Notes: generated by a model from the letters alone, not told the origin. Counted from the stretch's first letter, positions 17,111 through 24,922 are shown. The stretch: DNA of 64,000 nt from Candidatus Chryseobacterium colombiense (GCA_029203185.1 CP119310.1:2858001-2922000); one strand, 5' to 3'. A program made the numbers and translations.

Positions 17111-17773
17111 ATGTTCAAAAAAATTTTAATTGCCGAAGACCACGAAATGGGCAGTCTATCTGTCCAAAAAACACTGGAAGATCTTAATATTCCTAAAGTT
17201 GATTATGTATATTATTGTGACGATGCCCTGGCAAAAGTTCAAAAAGGATTACGGGAAAACAACCCTTATGACTTATTGATCACCGATCTTTCTTTTGAAG
17301 AAGATCATTATATACAAAACATTAAAGACGGACAGGAATTAATTCAAAAAGTAAGAGAAATTCAACCTTCTCTGAAAGTGATTGTTTTTTCCAGTCAGCA
17401 TAAATCAGGGATTATCGATTCTCTTTTTAAAGATTATCAGATCAACGGATACGTCCGGAAAGCCAGAAATGATTCTAAAGAATTAAAAAAGTCCATCGCC
17501 TCTGTCTTCATTAATGAAGATTTTCTTTCAACAGATCTCAAGCAGGAGGTAAAAAAATTCAACAGCTATGAATTCTCAGCTTATGATATTACGGTCGTTA
17601 CTCTACTTTCCAAAGGAATTTTACAGAAAAATATTCCCGATCATCTTCTGGAAAAAGGAATTAAATATAGCTTAAGCAGTGTTGAAAAGAAATTAAATAG
17701 CTTAAAAGAAGATCTTCAGGTGACCAGCAACGAACAGTTGGTGGCTTTTTGTAAAGATATCGGGATTATTTAA
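17111..17773 (+). CDS. NarL-like response regulator
   Basis: 220 residues. Receiver domain: acidic pair near D10 (IAEDHE), phospho-acceptor Asp59 (LLITDLSFEE), Lys117 (YVRKARN). The C-terminal part (about 150-215) has the helix pattern of a LuxR/NarL HTH: LLSKGILQKNIPDHL then YSLSSVEKKLNSLKEDL, though it is divergent. It is the likely partner of the kinase before it. NarL-type dimers bind palindromes, and two near-identical palindromes (14840-14855, 17834-17849) sit at activator position -41.5 in front of the flanking units; I infer these are its sites. A strong terminator closes the operon. Confidence 0.85.
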   Translation: MFKKILIAEDHEMGSLSVQKTLEDLNIPKVDYVYYCDDALAKVQKGLRENNPYDLLITDLSFEEDHYIQNIKDGQELIQKVREIQPSLKVIVFSSQHKSGIIDSLFKDYQINGYVRKARNDSKELKKSIASVFINEDFLSTDLKQEVKKFNSYEFSAYDITVVTLLSKGILQKNIPDHLLEKGIKYSLSSVEKKLNSLKEDLQVTSNEQLVAFCKDIGII

Positions 17774-17800
17774 TCTTAATTTTTCTGAATACCATTAATA

Positions 17801-17829
17801 AAACCTTTCAAAAAATTGAAAGGTTTTTT
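17801..17829 (+). terminator. Intrinsic terminator after the response regulator
   Basis: AAACCTTTCAA (17801-17811) pairs perfectly with TTGAAAGGTTT (17816-17826), with a 4-nt loop and T run. Confidence 0.85.
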
Positions 17830-17833
17830 CGTT

Positions 17834-17849
17834 TTACGGATTCCCGTAA
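17834..17849. promoter_or_regulatory. Palindromic regulator site, copy 2
   Basis: TTACGGATTCCCGTAA has 6-bp perfect arms and differs by one base from copy 1 at 14840. It lies 21 nt upstream of the -7 box of the nine-gene operon, centred near -41.5. Confidence 0.65.
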
Positions 17850-17870
17850 GGAGGCACAAATTAATGCTCA

Positions 17871-17878
17871 TATTTTTG
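17871..17878 (+). promoter_or_regulatory. -7 element (TATTTTTG) of the nine-gene operon
   Basis: Exact TAnnTTTG match. There is no good -33 TTG; the palindrome occupies the upstream side, as expected for an activator-dependent promoter. Confidence 0.65.
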
Positions 17879-17900
17879 GAGTGTTAAATAAAAAACAATC

Positions 17901-18239
17901 ATGGGAAAATTTATTATTACTCAGAGAGTAAACAAAGAGTATCAGTTTAATCTGAAAGCCGCAAATGGCGAAATTATTTTAACCAGCGAAGGTTATGTCC
18001 AAAAAGCATCTTGCCATAAAGGAATAGAATCAGTGAGAATTAATTCTCAGGATGATTCCAGGTATGAGAGAAGAACTGCCATAAACGGAAAAGAATATTT
18101 CGTATTAAAAGCAAGAAACGGAGAGATCATTGGAAAAAGTCAATTATACAGCACAAAATCGGGAATGGAAAACGGAATTGCATCCGTAAAGACCAACGCT
18201 CCAAGTGCTGAAATTGTTGATGAAACTCTAAAAAACTAA
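17901..18239 (+). CDS. YegP/DUF1508 family protein, two repeats
   Basis: 112 residues made of two copies of the YegP unit: FNLKAANGEIILTSEGY near residue 15 and FVLKARNGEIIGKSQLY near 68, each followed by a helix ending in SV-x-x-N (GIESVRIN, GIASVKTN). DUF1508 proteins are small soluble proteins with an unclear role. It is the first gene of a nine-gene operon, and the next starts 3 bp after its stop. No signal peptide. Confidence 0.88.
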   Translation: MGKFIITQRVNKEYQFNLKAANGEIILTSEGYVQKASCHKGIESVRINSQDDSRYERRTAINGKEYFVLKARNGEIIGKSQLYSTKSGMENGIASVKTNAPSAEIVDETLKN

Positions 18240-18242
18240 AGT

Positions 18243-19310
18243 ATGGATCTTAAAATTAAACTTGAACAGCTTCATCAAAAAGTCATTGGCTTAAAAGAAC
18301 AAATCGGAACCGAAGAAGCAACAAAAAATGCTTTTGTAATGCCTTTCATTCAGATTTTAGGATATGACATCTTCAATCCTACGGAAGTTGTTCCCGAACA
18401 TGTTTGTGATATCGGAACAAAAAAAGGGGAAAAAGTCGATTATGTAATTAAAAATAATGATGAGCCGATTTTCATTATCGAATGTAAACATTGGAAAGAA
18501 AATGCAGACGCCCATAATTCTCAGCTTCACAGATATTATCATGTTTCAAAAACACGATTCGGAGTTTTGACGAACGGAATCGTTTACAATTTTTATGCGG
18601 ACCTTGAGAAGCCCAATATTATGGATGAAAAGCCTTTTCTTACCATAAATCTTGAAGACCTGAAAGACAGTTCAATAAAAATCCTGGAAAGCTTTACTAA
18701 AACCGGTTATAATCTGGAAGATATTTTAGGTTCTGCAGAAGCTTTAAAATACATCAAAGCAATTCGGAAAGAATTTGAAAAGGAGATAGAAAACCCTTCA
18801 GATCAACTGATCAAACTCTTAGTAAGCCGCTTTTTCGATAAACCAATCAATGCCAACAGACTCATTGCATTTAAAGAGTATACTAAAAAGGCATTAACTA
18901 CATCCATCAACGAATCAATCAGTTTTAGACTAAAATCTGCTCTGAGTATCAATGAGCAAATCGAAAAACATGATGATAAAAATATACAGCCCGTTGATGA
19001 AAACATTGAAACTCCGAAATTCATTACGACGGAAGAAGAATCTGAAGGATTTCAAATCGTGAAAGCAATCCTGAGAGAAAAAATCCCTTCGGAAAGAATC
19101 GCACCAAGAGATACCCAATCTTACTTTGGAATTCTGCTGGACGACAACAACAGAAAGCCGATCTGCAGACTGCATTTTAATACTAATAATAAATACCTGG
19201 AGCTCTTCCATAACGGAAAAGATGCCGGAGAAAAAATGCAATTAAATGAGCTCGACGAAATATATAATTATCGAAATGAGCTTCATCAAACATTAGAAAA
19301 TTATAATTAA
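18243..19310 (+). CDS. Stand-alone HsdR N-terminal-type nuclease
   Basis: 355 residues. The N-terminal 150 residues match the HsdR_N nuclease domain: a PD-(D/E)xK core with Asp66, Glu80 and Lys82 in VDYVIK then FIIECKHW, and NAFVMPFIQILGYD before it. There is no helicase motor, and no HsdM or HsdS gene is near, so this is not a classical type I enzyme. The C-terminal part (about 260-350) holds EGFQIVKAILRE and ICRLHFN, a separate small domain seen in other such solitary proteins. It may act on DNA in a defence or repair role; this is inferred from the nuclease core only. Confidence 0.8.
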   Translation: MDLKIKLEQLHQKVIGLKEQIGTEEATKNAFVMPFIQILGYDIFNPTEVVPEHVCDIGTKKGEKVDYVIKNNDEPIFIIECKHWKENADAHNSQLHRYYHVSKTRFGVLTNGIVYNFYADLEKPNIMDEKPFLTINLEDLKDSSIKILESFTKTGYNLEDILGSAEALKYIKAIRKEFEKEIENPSDQLIKLLVSRFFDKPINANRLIAFKEYTKKALTTSINESISFRLKSALSINEQIEKHDDKNIQPVDENIETPKFITTEEESEGFQIVKAILREKIPSERIAPRDTQSYFGILLDDNNRKPICRLHFNTNNKYLELFHNGKDAGEKMQLNELDEIYNYRNELHQTLENYN

Positions 19311-19314
19311 AAAC

Positions 19315-19836
19315 ATGAAAAGACTAATACCATTTATCATACTTACCTTCACTTTATTTCTTTTAAACTCTTGTTTTAAAGCCAATGACAACGTAGGTCA
19401 CGATGGAAGATGCACTGGTTCTGCATATTGCACTGCCTGTTCTAATTGTTCAGGATGCGGGCATTGCAGCGGCGGCGGAACTTGCGGGGTCTGTGGTGGC
19501 GGTTCCGGAAGCAACTCGTCTTCCGGAAGTTCTACCAAAAAAAGCAAATCTAAAAAACACAGATCTTCAGATTCTTATAAAAAATCAAGAGCAAAATCTA
19601 ATAAACCTCCAAAAGTATTTATTGATGAGGTAAACATTAACGTTAATTCCAATAGATATATTGCAGCCACTTCAATGACAAATATTTACGAAAAGCCTTC
19701 TTTTAAATCTAAAGTCATAGAAAAAGTTGCGAAAAGCACCAAACTGATTCAGTTATCGAAAAAAGATTCATGGTACAAAATACAGGTAAAAAAGAGCGGA
19801 AAAGTAGGATATATTTTTAATAAGGATGTAAAATAA
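19315..19836 (+). CDS. Lipoprotein with a regular cysteine array and a bacterial SH3 domain
   Basis: 173 residues. The lipobox LLNSC puts the lipidated cysteine at residue 20. Residues 33-60 contain eight cysteines, five of them spaced exactly every third residue (39, 42, 45, 48, 51) in a Gly/Ser-rich background. A Ser/Lys-rich linker (about 64-100) follows, then a bacterial SH3 domain (about 115-173: TSMTNIYEKPSFKSKVI, DSWYKIQV, GKVGYIFNKDVK), often a cell-wall or protein-binding module. The cysteine array could bind metal or form disulfides. Function unknown. Its stop overlaps the next start by one base. Confidence 0.8.
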   Translation: MKRLIPFIILTFTLFLLNSCFKANDNVGHDGRCTGSAYCTACSNCSGCGHCSGGGTCGVCGGGSGSNSSSGSSTKKSKSKKHRSSDSYKKSRAKSNKPPKVFIDEVNINVNSNRYIAATSMTNIYEKPSFKSKVIEKVAKSTKLIQLSKKDSWYKIQVKKSGKVGYIFNKDVK

Positions 19837-20282
19837 TGATCCGATTTCTAAGAATAGTAATTTTCTTCCTTCCAATAATATCAGGAGGTCTTATCTACAT
19901 CATTTTTAGAACAGAGAAACTTATTATGTTCCGTTGGTTCGAATATTTCAGTCTTTCTGATGGAATTAATCTCATTAAGAAATTAAAAAACATTTATTCT
20001 TTTCCAAGCTGGTTTATTTATAATCTTCCGGATGGACTTTGGATATTCTCTTATACAGCTATTTCATTGGAAATATGGAAACATTCAATTACTAAACAAA
20101 ATATTTTCTGGATTTTCAGTATTCCGCTTATTGCTGTTTTATCAGAAATTTTTCAGCTTTTTAAAATCATTCCGGGAACTTTTGATTTCATAGATATCAT
20201 ATTTTATTTATCCGGAATATTTCTCGCCTATTTTATATCTACAATAATAATTTTTAACACTAAAAAACATGAAAAACTTTAA
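19836..20282 (+). CDS. Small four-helix membrane protein, VanZ-like
   Basis: 148 residues with about four membrane helices (near 5-27, 68-85, 88-108, 115-138). The texts NLPDGLWIFSY, LSEIFQLFKIIPGTFDFIDI resemble the conserved polar residues of VanZ-like proteins (E-x-x-Q and D-x-x-D). VanZ-like proteins are poorly understood envelope proteins. It overlaps the previous gene by 1 bp and the next by 14 bp. Confidence 0.65.
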   Translation: MIRFLRIVIFFLPIISGGLIYIIFRTEKLIMFRWFEYFSLSDGINLIKKLKNIYSFPSWFIYNLPDGLWIFSYTAISLEIWKHSITKQNIFWIFSIPLIAVLSEIFQLFKIIPGTFDFIDIIFYLSGIFLAYFISTIIIFNTKKHEKL

Positions 20283-20670
20283 ACACATAATTTCTGCAGG
20301 TCTATTTTTATTTTTTTTATTCATTGCTTTTGGAAGCATGAATGATAAGAAAAATAAAGTTTCATCTTATAAAAGTCTAGAATCATTTGAAACTTCCGAT
20401 GTTCATCCTCAGGAGATGGAAACACAAAATACAGATCCGAAAAAAGAAGCTATCCTCATTAAGCTAAAAGAAAAAGCAAAAAAAGACTGGCCAAATGATT
20501 ATTCTACACAGGAATATTGGATTGATGAACAACTTGAGGCTTATGATTATATGGAAACAATAGAAAACAACTCCATAAAACAGCAAGCTCAAAAAGATTG
20601 GCCTTTAGATTTCAGTACACAGAAATACTGGTATGAAGAACAAATTGAAGCCAAAAAGAGAATAGAATGA
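20269..20670 (+). CDS. Membrane-anchored protein with two DWP-YW repeats
   Basis: 133 residues. A signal-anchor (about 8-23) is followed by a polar linker and two tandem copies of a 25-residue unit: KDWPNDYSTQEYWIDEQLEA (about 73-92) and KDWPLDFSTQKYWYEEQIEA (about 109-128). The Trp-Pro and Tyr-Trp pairs are fixed in both. I do not recognise a named domain; similar DWP-DY-Q motifs occur in some phage and bacterial small proteins. It overlaps the next gene by 4 bp (ATGA). Confidence 0.7.
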   Translation: MKNFKHIISAGLFLFFLFIAFGSMNDKKNKVSSYKSLESFETSDVHPQEMETQNTDPKKEAILIKLKEKAKKDWPNDYSTQEYWIDEQLEAYDYMETIENNSIKQQAQKDWPLDFSTQKYWYEEQIEAKKRIE

Positions 20671-21083
20671 GTCCTTCAAAAATTTTTCTAACCTTCTGTG
20701 CGATCTGTTGTTTCGCAGGTATTTTCAGACTTCCTATAGAATATTATACTTTTCTCAGAATCCTTATTTCCATTGGAGCTTTGTTGGTTTTATACAATAC
20801 TTTAAGCTTTAAACAGCATTATTTCAATATAATTTTTCTGGTCATCCTTATTCTTTTCAATCCGATTTTCCCGATTTATTTATATCGAAAGAGCTTATGG
20901 ATTCCGATTGATACGATAACGGGAATTTTATTTCTGTTGATCAATTTCATAGAAAAAACTGAACAGAAAAAAGAAGAAGAAATTACCGAAGAAGCTTCAG
21001 AACATTTACCTCCCATACACCAAAGAACTGTTTCAAGAGACAGAATCATTAATCCTAAAAAAACAAAAGAAGAAAAAATATAA
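20667..21083 (+). CDS. DUF6804-like membrane protein
   Basis: 138 residues with three to four hydrophobic segments: near 5-22, 27-47, 54-72 and 82-94, followed by a highly charged cytoplasmic tail (EKTEQKKEEEITEEA to the end). The pattern LPIEYYTFLRIL, LFNPIFPIYLYRKSLW and IDTITGILFL fits the small DUF6804 membrane proteins. No function is established. It overlaps the TerB-like gene by one base. Confidence 0.65.
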   Translation: MSPSKIFLTFCAICCFAGIFRLPIEYYTFLRILISIGALLVLYNTLSFKQHYFNIIFLVILILFNPIFPIYLYRKSLWIPIDTITGILFLLINFIEKTEQKKEEEITEEASEHLPPIHQRTVSRDRIINPKKTKEEKI

Positions 21084-21490
21084 TGGAAAGTAATCAAATA
21101 ACCGAAAATCTCAAAGCTCATTTTTTAAGATTATATCAAATGGCTGTTTGTGATGATGATTTCAGTGCCCTAGAATTGAAAATGCTGTACAAATGTGCCG
21201 AAGAAAGAGGTATTTCATCTAAAAATCTGGACGAAATTCTTCTTAATCCAATCAATTTAAAATCATTAGTTCCGAAAACCATTGAAGAAAAAGTAGATTA
21301 TTTATACGATCTCACAGTAATGATCTGGGCAGACGGAATTGTTTCACCTAACGAATATTCTGCAATGGAAAAATACGTTTTGATGTTCGGTTTTTTGGAA
21401 GAAAATGTAACAGCAATTGTAGATTACCTCATTGAAGCCGTAACAATAGGAAAGAATAAAAGCGAAATTTTATACGAATTAAAAAACTAA
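21083..21490 (+). CDS. TerB-like helical protein
   Basis: 135 residues, all-helical and soluble. The acidic motifs AVCDDDFSALELKML (about 20-34) and WADGIVSPNEYSAME (about 82-96) are the paired metal-binding repeats of TerB-like proteins. TerB domains occur in tellurite and phage-linked stress modules and often accompany vWA proteins; this operon also ends in a vWA-like lipoprotein. Six bp separate it from the next gene. Confidence 0.75.
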   Translation: MESNQITENLKAHFLRLYQMAVCDDDFSALELKMLYKCAEERGISSKNLDEILLNPINLKSLVPKTIEEKVDYLYDLTVMIWADGIVSPNEYSAMEKYVLMFGFLEENVTAIVDYLIEAVTIGKNKSEILYELKN

Positions 21491-21496
21491 CTCACT

Positions 21497-22837
21497 ATGG
21501 ATACCCAAAGCATAAAAAATTTATTCAGGCTAAAATCTGTTCCCATAGAAACCAAACAGGAACAGCTTCCAAAAACTGAAGTCGACCCAACTGACGAATC
21601 TCCTGAAGAAAGCAGGAAAAGAACCTATCACGAATCCGGTTACAGAGACAGTTCACGAACCAGCGGAAACCACTCTACCCTTTCAATTTGCCTCGATGCA
21701 GTGTATTCTAAATTTCAGAATGAAGAAAAAGAAATGGTGGAAAAGCAACATCAGCTCAAGGAATCTTATGTTAATGAACAGAAAAACCGGGAAACTGAAA
21801 TTAAAGCATTAACAGTTTCACAAGGCACCAAAGAAGAACTTTTGAAGACAAAAAACACAGAAGTCGAAAATCATCAACATACGATTGAAACGTTAAAAGC
21901 TGAAATCCTTGATTTACCAAGAAATCCGGAAAAGTATAATGTAAAAGCAACTAAAGGAGCTTCAGCAAAATTCTGGATTGGATTGATTCTTCTGATTCCT
22001 ATAACTTTATATTTAGCAACATTTTATATTTCAACTTCTTATTCGGCATTTTTTAAAAGTTTTGATGCAAAAAGTACCGTCATTCAAAGTGTTTTGGATG
22101 CAAATGCATGGATGAAAGCATGGTATGATGGCTTTATAGAAGTAGCCTTTGTTACTTTAATTCCGTTTGTATTTCTGGGATTAGGATTCTTGATTCATAT
22201 GTTTGGTGAAAATAAAATCAGAGCCAATTATATCAAATTGGGTTTATTATTTATCGTGACATTTGTTTTCGACTCTATTTTAGCCTATGAAATTGAATCA
22301 AAATTATATGAATTAAACAAAACTTTTGATTCGCCACCCTTTGATCTTAAAATAGCCTTTACCAAAATTCAGTTTTGGGGAATCATTTTCGCCGGATTTA
22401 TTGTTTACATTATTTGGGGGCTTGTTTTTGATTTTGTCATGAAAGAACATCGGGAAAAAGACAAAATTAAAAGTGAACAGGAAATCAGGCAGAAAAAAGT
22501 AATTTCTCTTTCAGAAAAGATCAATATTTTAAAAAAAGAAATTGAAGAAATTATCGCCAATATTGCCAACATAAAAGAGCTCATCATCAAAACAAACGGC
22601 AGAATCGAAGAGCTTCAGAATATCATTGACGGAGTGATCATTCCGACCAAAGATTACAAATTATACGCATCAGAATATGTTCAGGGCTGGATCACCTTTA
22701 TCGGAGAAAAAATTGCGGTTTCAAGAACGGAAAAACAAACGATGATCGATGATTGTATAGCAACGTACAATACCAATCTGGAAGCCGTTGGAGCCAATTC
22801 TGACAATCAAAATTTAGTTTATTTATCATCTTTATAA
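21497..22837 (+). CDS. Coiled-coil membrane protein of unknown family
   Basis: 446 residues. A polar N-terminus (1-70) precedes a coiled coil (about 75-145), a helix pair (about 158-180 and 215-236), two more helices (about 247-266 and 291-316) and a second coiled coil (about 318-375). The end is a compact soluble region containing VQGWITFIGEKIAVSRTE. No signal peptide or enzyme motif is visible. The layout suggests a membrane scaffold with both coiled coils in the cytoplasm. I do not recognise the family. Confidence 0.7.
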   Translation: MDTQSIKNLFRLKSVPIETKQEQLPKTEVDPTDESPEESRKRTYHESGYRDSSRTSGNHSTLSICLDAVYSKFQNEEKEMVEKQHQLKESYVNEQKNRETEIKALTVSQGTKEELLKTKNTEVENHQHTIETLKAEILDLPRNPEKYNVKATKGASAKFWIGLILLIPITLYLATFYISTSYSAFFKSFDAKSTVIQSVLDANAWMKAWYDGFIEVAFVTLIPFVFLGLGFLIHMFGENKIRANYIKLGLLFIVTFVFDSILAYEIESKLYELNKTFDSPPFDLKIAFTKIQFWGIIFAGFIVYIIWGLVFDFVMKEHREKDKIKSEQEIRQKKVISLSEKINILKKEIEEIIANIANIKELIIKTNGRIEELQNIIDGVIIPTKDYKLYASEYVQGWITFIGEKIAVSRTEKQTMIDDCIATYNTNLEAVGANSDNQNLVYLSSL

Positions 22838-22847
22838 ATCACAGATT

Positions 22848-23729
22848 ATGAAAAAAATATTCTATTTATTAATGATTATTTCTTTGATTTCCTGCGGTAA
22901 AAAAACTCCACCACCACCTTGTACAAACTGCCCCCCAGAAGTCGATTTAAACAATATTAATATCAGTATTTTAATTGATTTATCCGATAGAATTGATCCT
23001 CAAAAGAATCCGAATCCAACAATGCAATATTTCCAAAGAGATACGGAATACATAAAAGCCATTGAAAAAGGATTTTTAAATCATATCAAATCAAAGAAAA
23101 TTATCACTTATGACGATCAGATGCAGGTTTTCTTTAATCCTGAACCTTCCGATCCGAAGATGAATGAATTTACGAAAGAACTGAAAGTTTCTTTCGACAA
23201 GAATACACAAAGAAATTATTTTGATTTAGTTGAAAAAAAATATTCTGAATTACCTTTAAACATTTATCAGTCAGCTATAAAGGACGGAAAATATGTCGGC
23301 TCGGATATATGGGAATTTTTCAGAAATAAGGTTAAAGATTATTGCATAAAAAGTGACAAGAGAAATATACTTTTCATTTTGACTGACGGATATATGTATC
23401 ATGATGATTCTAAATTCTCACAAGAAAACAAAACATCCTATTTAACTTCAAAATTGATAAAATCCAACAACCTTACCACCACAGATTTTAAAAATATCAT
23501 TGAGAAAAACAAATTGGGGTTTGTAAAAGCCAATGACAATCTGAACAATCTCGAAGTGATCGTTTTAGGAATCAACCCGGAAAAAGGAAACCCATTTGAA
23601 GAGGCCGTCATCAAAGAATATTGGGAAAACTGGTTCAAAGAAATGAAAATCAAAAGCTATCAGATCAAATCTGCAGATCTTCCTTCTAATCTGGAGCCTA
23701 TCATCTTAAAGGCAATTTCAGGAAAATAA
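22848..23729 (+). CDS. vWA-like lipoprotein
   Basis: 293 residues. The lipobox SLISC puts lipidation at Cys16, followed by a Pro/Cys stretch. The rest reads as a von Willebrand A fold: the first strand ISILIDLSDRID (Asp44, Ser46) holds an atypical MIDAS (D-x-S-D-R rather than DxSxS), and ILFILTDGYMYHDD supplies the later Thr-Asp-Gly. VIVLGINPEKGNPFEEA fits a later strand. vWA domains bind proteins through a metal ion. It is the last gene of the operon. Family is fairly sure, role unknown. Confidence 0.72.
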   Translation: MKKIFYLLMIISLISCGKKTPPPPCTNCPPEVDLNNINISILIDLSDRIDPQKNPNPTMQYFQRDTEYIKAIEKGFLNHIKSKKIITYDDQMQVFFNPEPSDPKMNEFTKELKVSFDKNTQRNYFDLVEKKYSELPLNIYQSAIKDGKYVGSDIWEFFRNKVKDYCIKSDKRNILFILTDGYMYHDDSKFSQENKTSYLTSKLIKSNNLTTTDFKNIIEKNKLGFVKANDNLNNLEVIVLGINPEKGNPFEEAVIKEYWENWFKEMKIKSYQIKSADLPSNLEPIILKAISGK

Positions 23730-23755
23730 AAACACTCCATATATATTTAACTATC

Positions 23756-23790
23756 AAAAAAAGCGGGGAAAATAATTTCCCCGCTTTTTT
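23756..23790. terminator. Strong bidirectional terminator closing the nine-gene operon
   Basis: AAGCGGGGAAA (23761-23771) pairs perfectly with TTTCCCCGCTT (23776-23786), with A residues before and T residues after, so it can stop transcription from both sides. The convergent GNAT gene ends at 23789. Confidence 0.9.
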
Positions 23791-24241
23791 ATTTTCTCAA
23801 CATTTCCGTGTGCGGAATGTCGTCTTCCAAATATTTTTTCCCGGTATCTTCAAACCCGAAATCACCATAGAACTTCAATAAATAATCCTGTGCCGAAATT
23901 CTGATTTCAGAAGTATGAAAACGGTTCTCTATCGTTTCAACAGCATATTGTATCAATAGCTTTCCCAGACTTTTTCCTCTTGCTTTTTCCGTTGTTAAAA
24001 CCCTTCCGATAGAAGCCTCTTCATATTTTATTCCTCTGTCGAAAATTCTGCAGTTGGCCAAAACTTCTCCGTCTTCTTCCGCCCAGATATGAACCGCCTT
24101 CTGATCATAATTGTCCAGATCGAGATAAGGACAATTCTGTTCAATGACAAAAACATCGATTCTCGCTTTTAAGACAGCATATAACTCTGGAACAGTAAAT
24201 TTGTCGAATGTTTTTATTTTCCAGATTATGTTACTCATCAA
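23789..24241 (-). CDS. GNAT acetyltransferase, ElaA-like
   Basis: 150 residues with a second Met at position 2. The acetyl-CoA-binding text RVLTTEKARGKSLGKLLIQYAV (about 80-100) carries the RGKSLG loop of GNAT enzymes. The N-terminal IDVFVIEQNCPYLDLDNYDQKAVH is typical of ElaA-like proteins. The acceptor substrate is unknown. It overlaps engB by 11 bp and is probably co-transcribed with it. Confidence 0.85.
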   Translation of the reverse strand: MMSNIIWKIKTFDKFTVPELYAVLKARIDVFVIEQNCPYLDLDNYDQKAVHIWAEEDGEVLANCRIFDRGIKYEEASIGRVLTTEKARGKSLGKLLIQYAVETIENRFHTSEIRISAQDYLLKFYGDFGFEDTGKKYLEDDIPHTEMLRK

Positions 24242-24854
24242 AACTCACATTATTATTAATCAGAAACTCATTAGTCTTCTGGATAAAGTTTAAGATTTCT
24301 TCACCCCCTACTTTCTTTTCTGCAGAAGTCACATACAACTCGGGAAGATCTTCCCAGGTTTTATGAAGTTCTGCTTTATAATCTTCTACATTTTTAATAG
24401 CGATATTTGGCTTTAATTTATCCACTTTTGTAAATACAATCGAAAATGGCACTCCACTTTCTCCGCACCATTGGATAAAATCCAGATCAATTGCCTGAGG
24501 TTTATGCCTTGAATCCACCAGCACGAAAAGATTTACCAAATTCCTTCTGTTTAAAATATAATTGGTAATCAGCTTTTCGAAATCCTTTCTGAGGGACTTT
24601 GAAACTTTTGCATATCCATAGCCCGGTAAATCGGTTAAATACCAACTGTCATTAACGATAAAATGATTAATAAGCTGCGTTTTTCCCGGAGTCTGTGAAG
24701 TTTTAGCCAAATCTTTATGATTCATCATTGCATTGATCAACGAAGATTTTCCAACATTGGATCTTCCGATAAATGCATATTCGGGAATTGTAGGTTCCGG
24801 ACAATCCTGCCATTTTCCACTACTTTTTACAAACGTTGCTGTTTTAATAACCAT
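24231..24854 (-). CDS. engB: Ribosome-biogenesis GTPase EngB (YihA/YsxC)
   Basis: 207 residues, TRAFAC-class GTPase required for 50S subunit assembly. G1 is GRSNVGKSSL (about 30-39), G3 is DLPGYGYAKV (about 74-83), G4 is TKVDK (about 141-145) and G5 is TSAEKK. Size and single G domain match EngB rather than Era or Der. It lies upstream of the GNAT gene and 68 bp downstream of the hydrolase start region on the same strand. Confidence 0.95.
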   Translation of the reverse strand: MVIKTATFVKSSGKWQDCPEPTIPEYAFIGRSNVGKSSLINAMMNHKDLAKTSQTPGKTQLINHFIVNDSWYLTDLPGYGYAKVSKSLRKDFEKLITNYILNRRNLVNLFVLVDSRHKPQAIDLDFIQWCGESGVPFSIVFTKVDKLKPNIAIKNVEDYKAELHKTWEDLPELYVTSAEKKVGGEEILNFIQKTNEFLINNNVSFDE

Positions 24855-24922
24855 TTCTATAGAATATTTTAGAAAAACAAACCATTAAGAAAAGCTCTTA
24901 ATGGTCATTTTATATTTTAATT

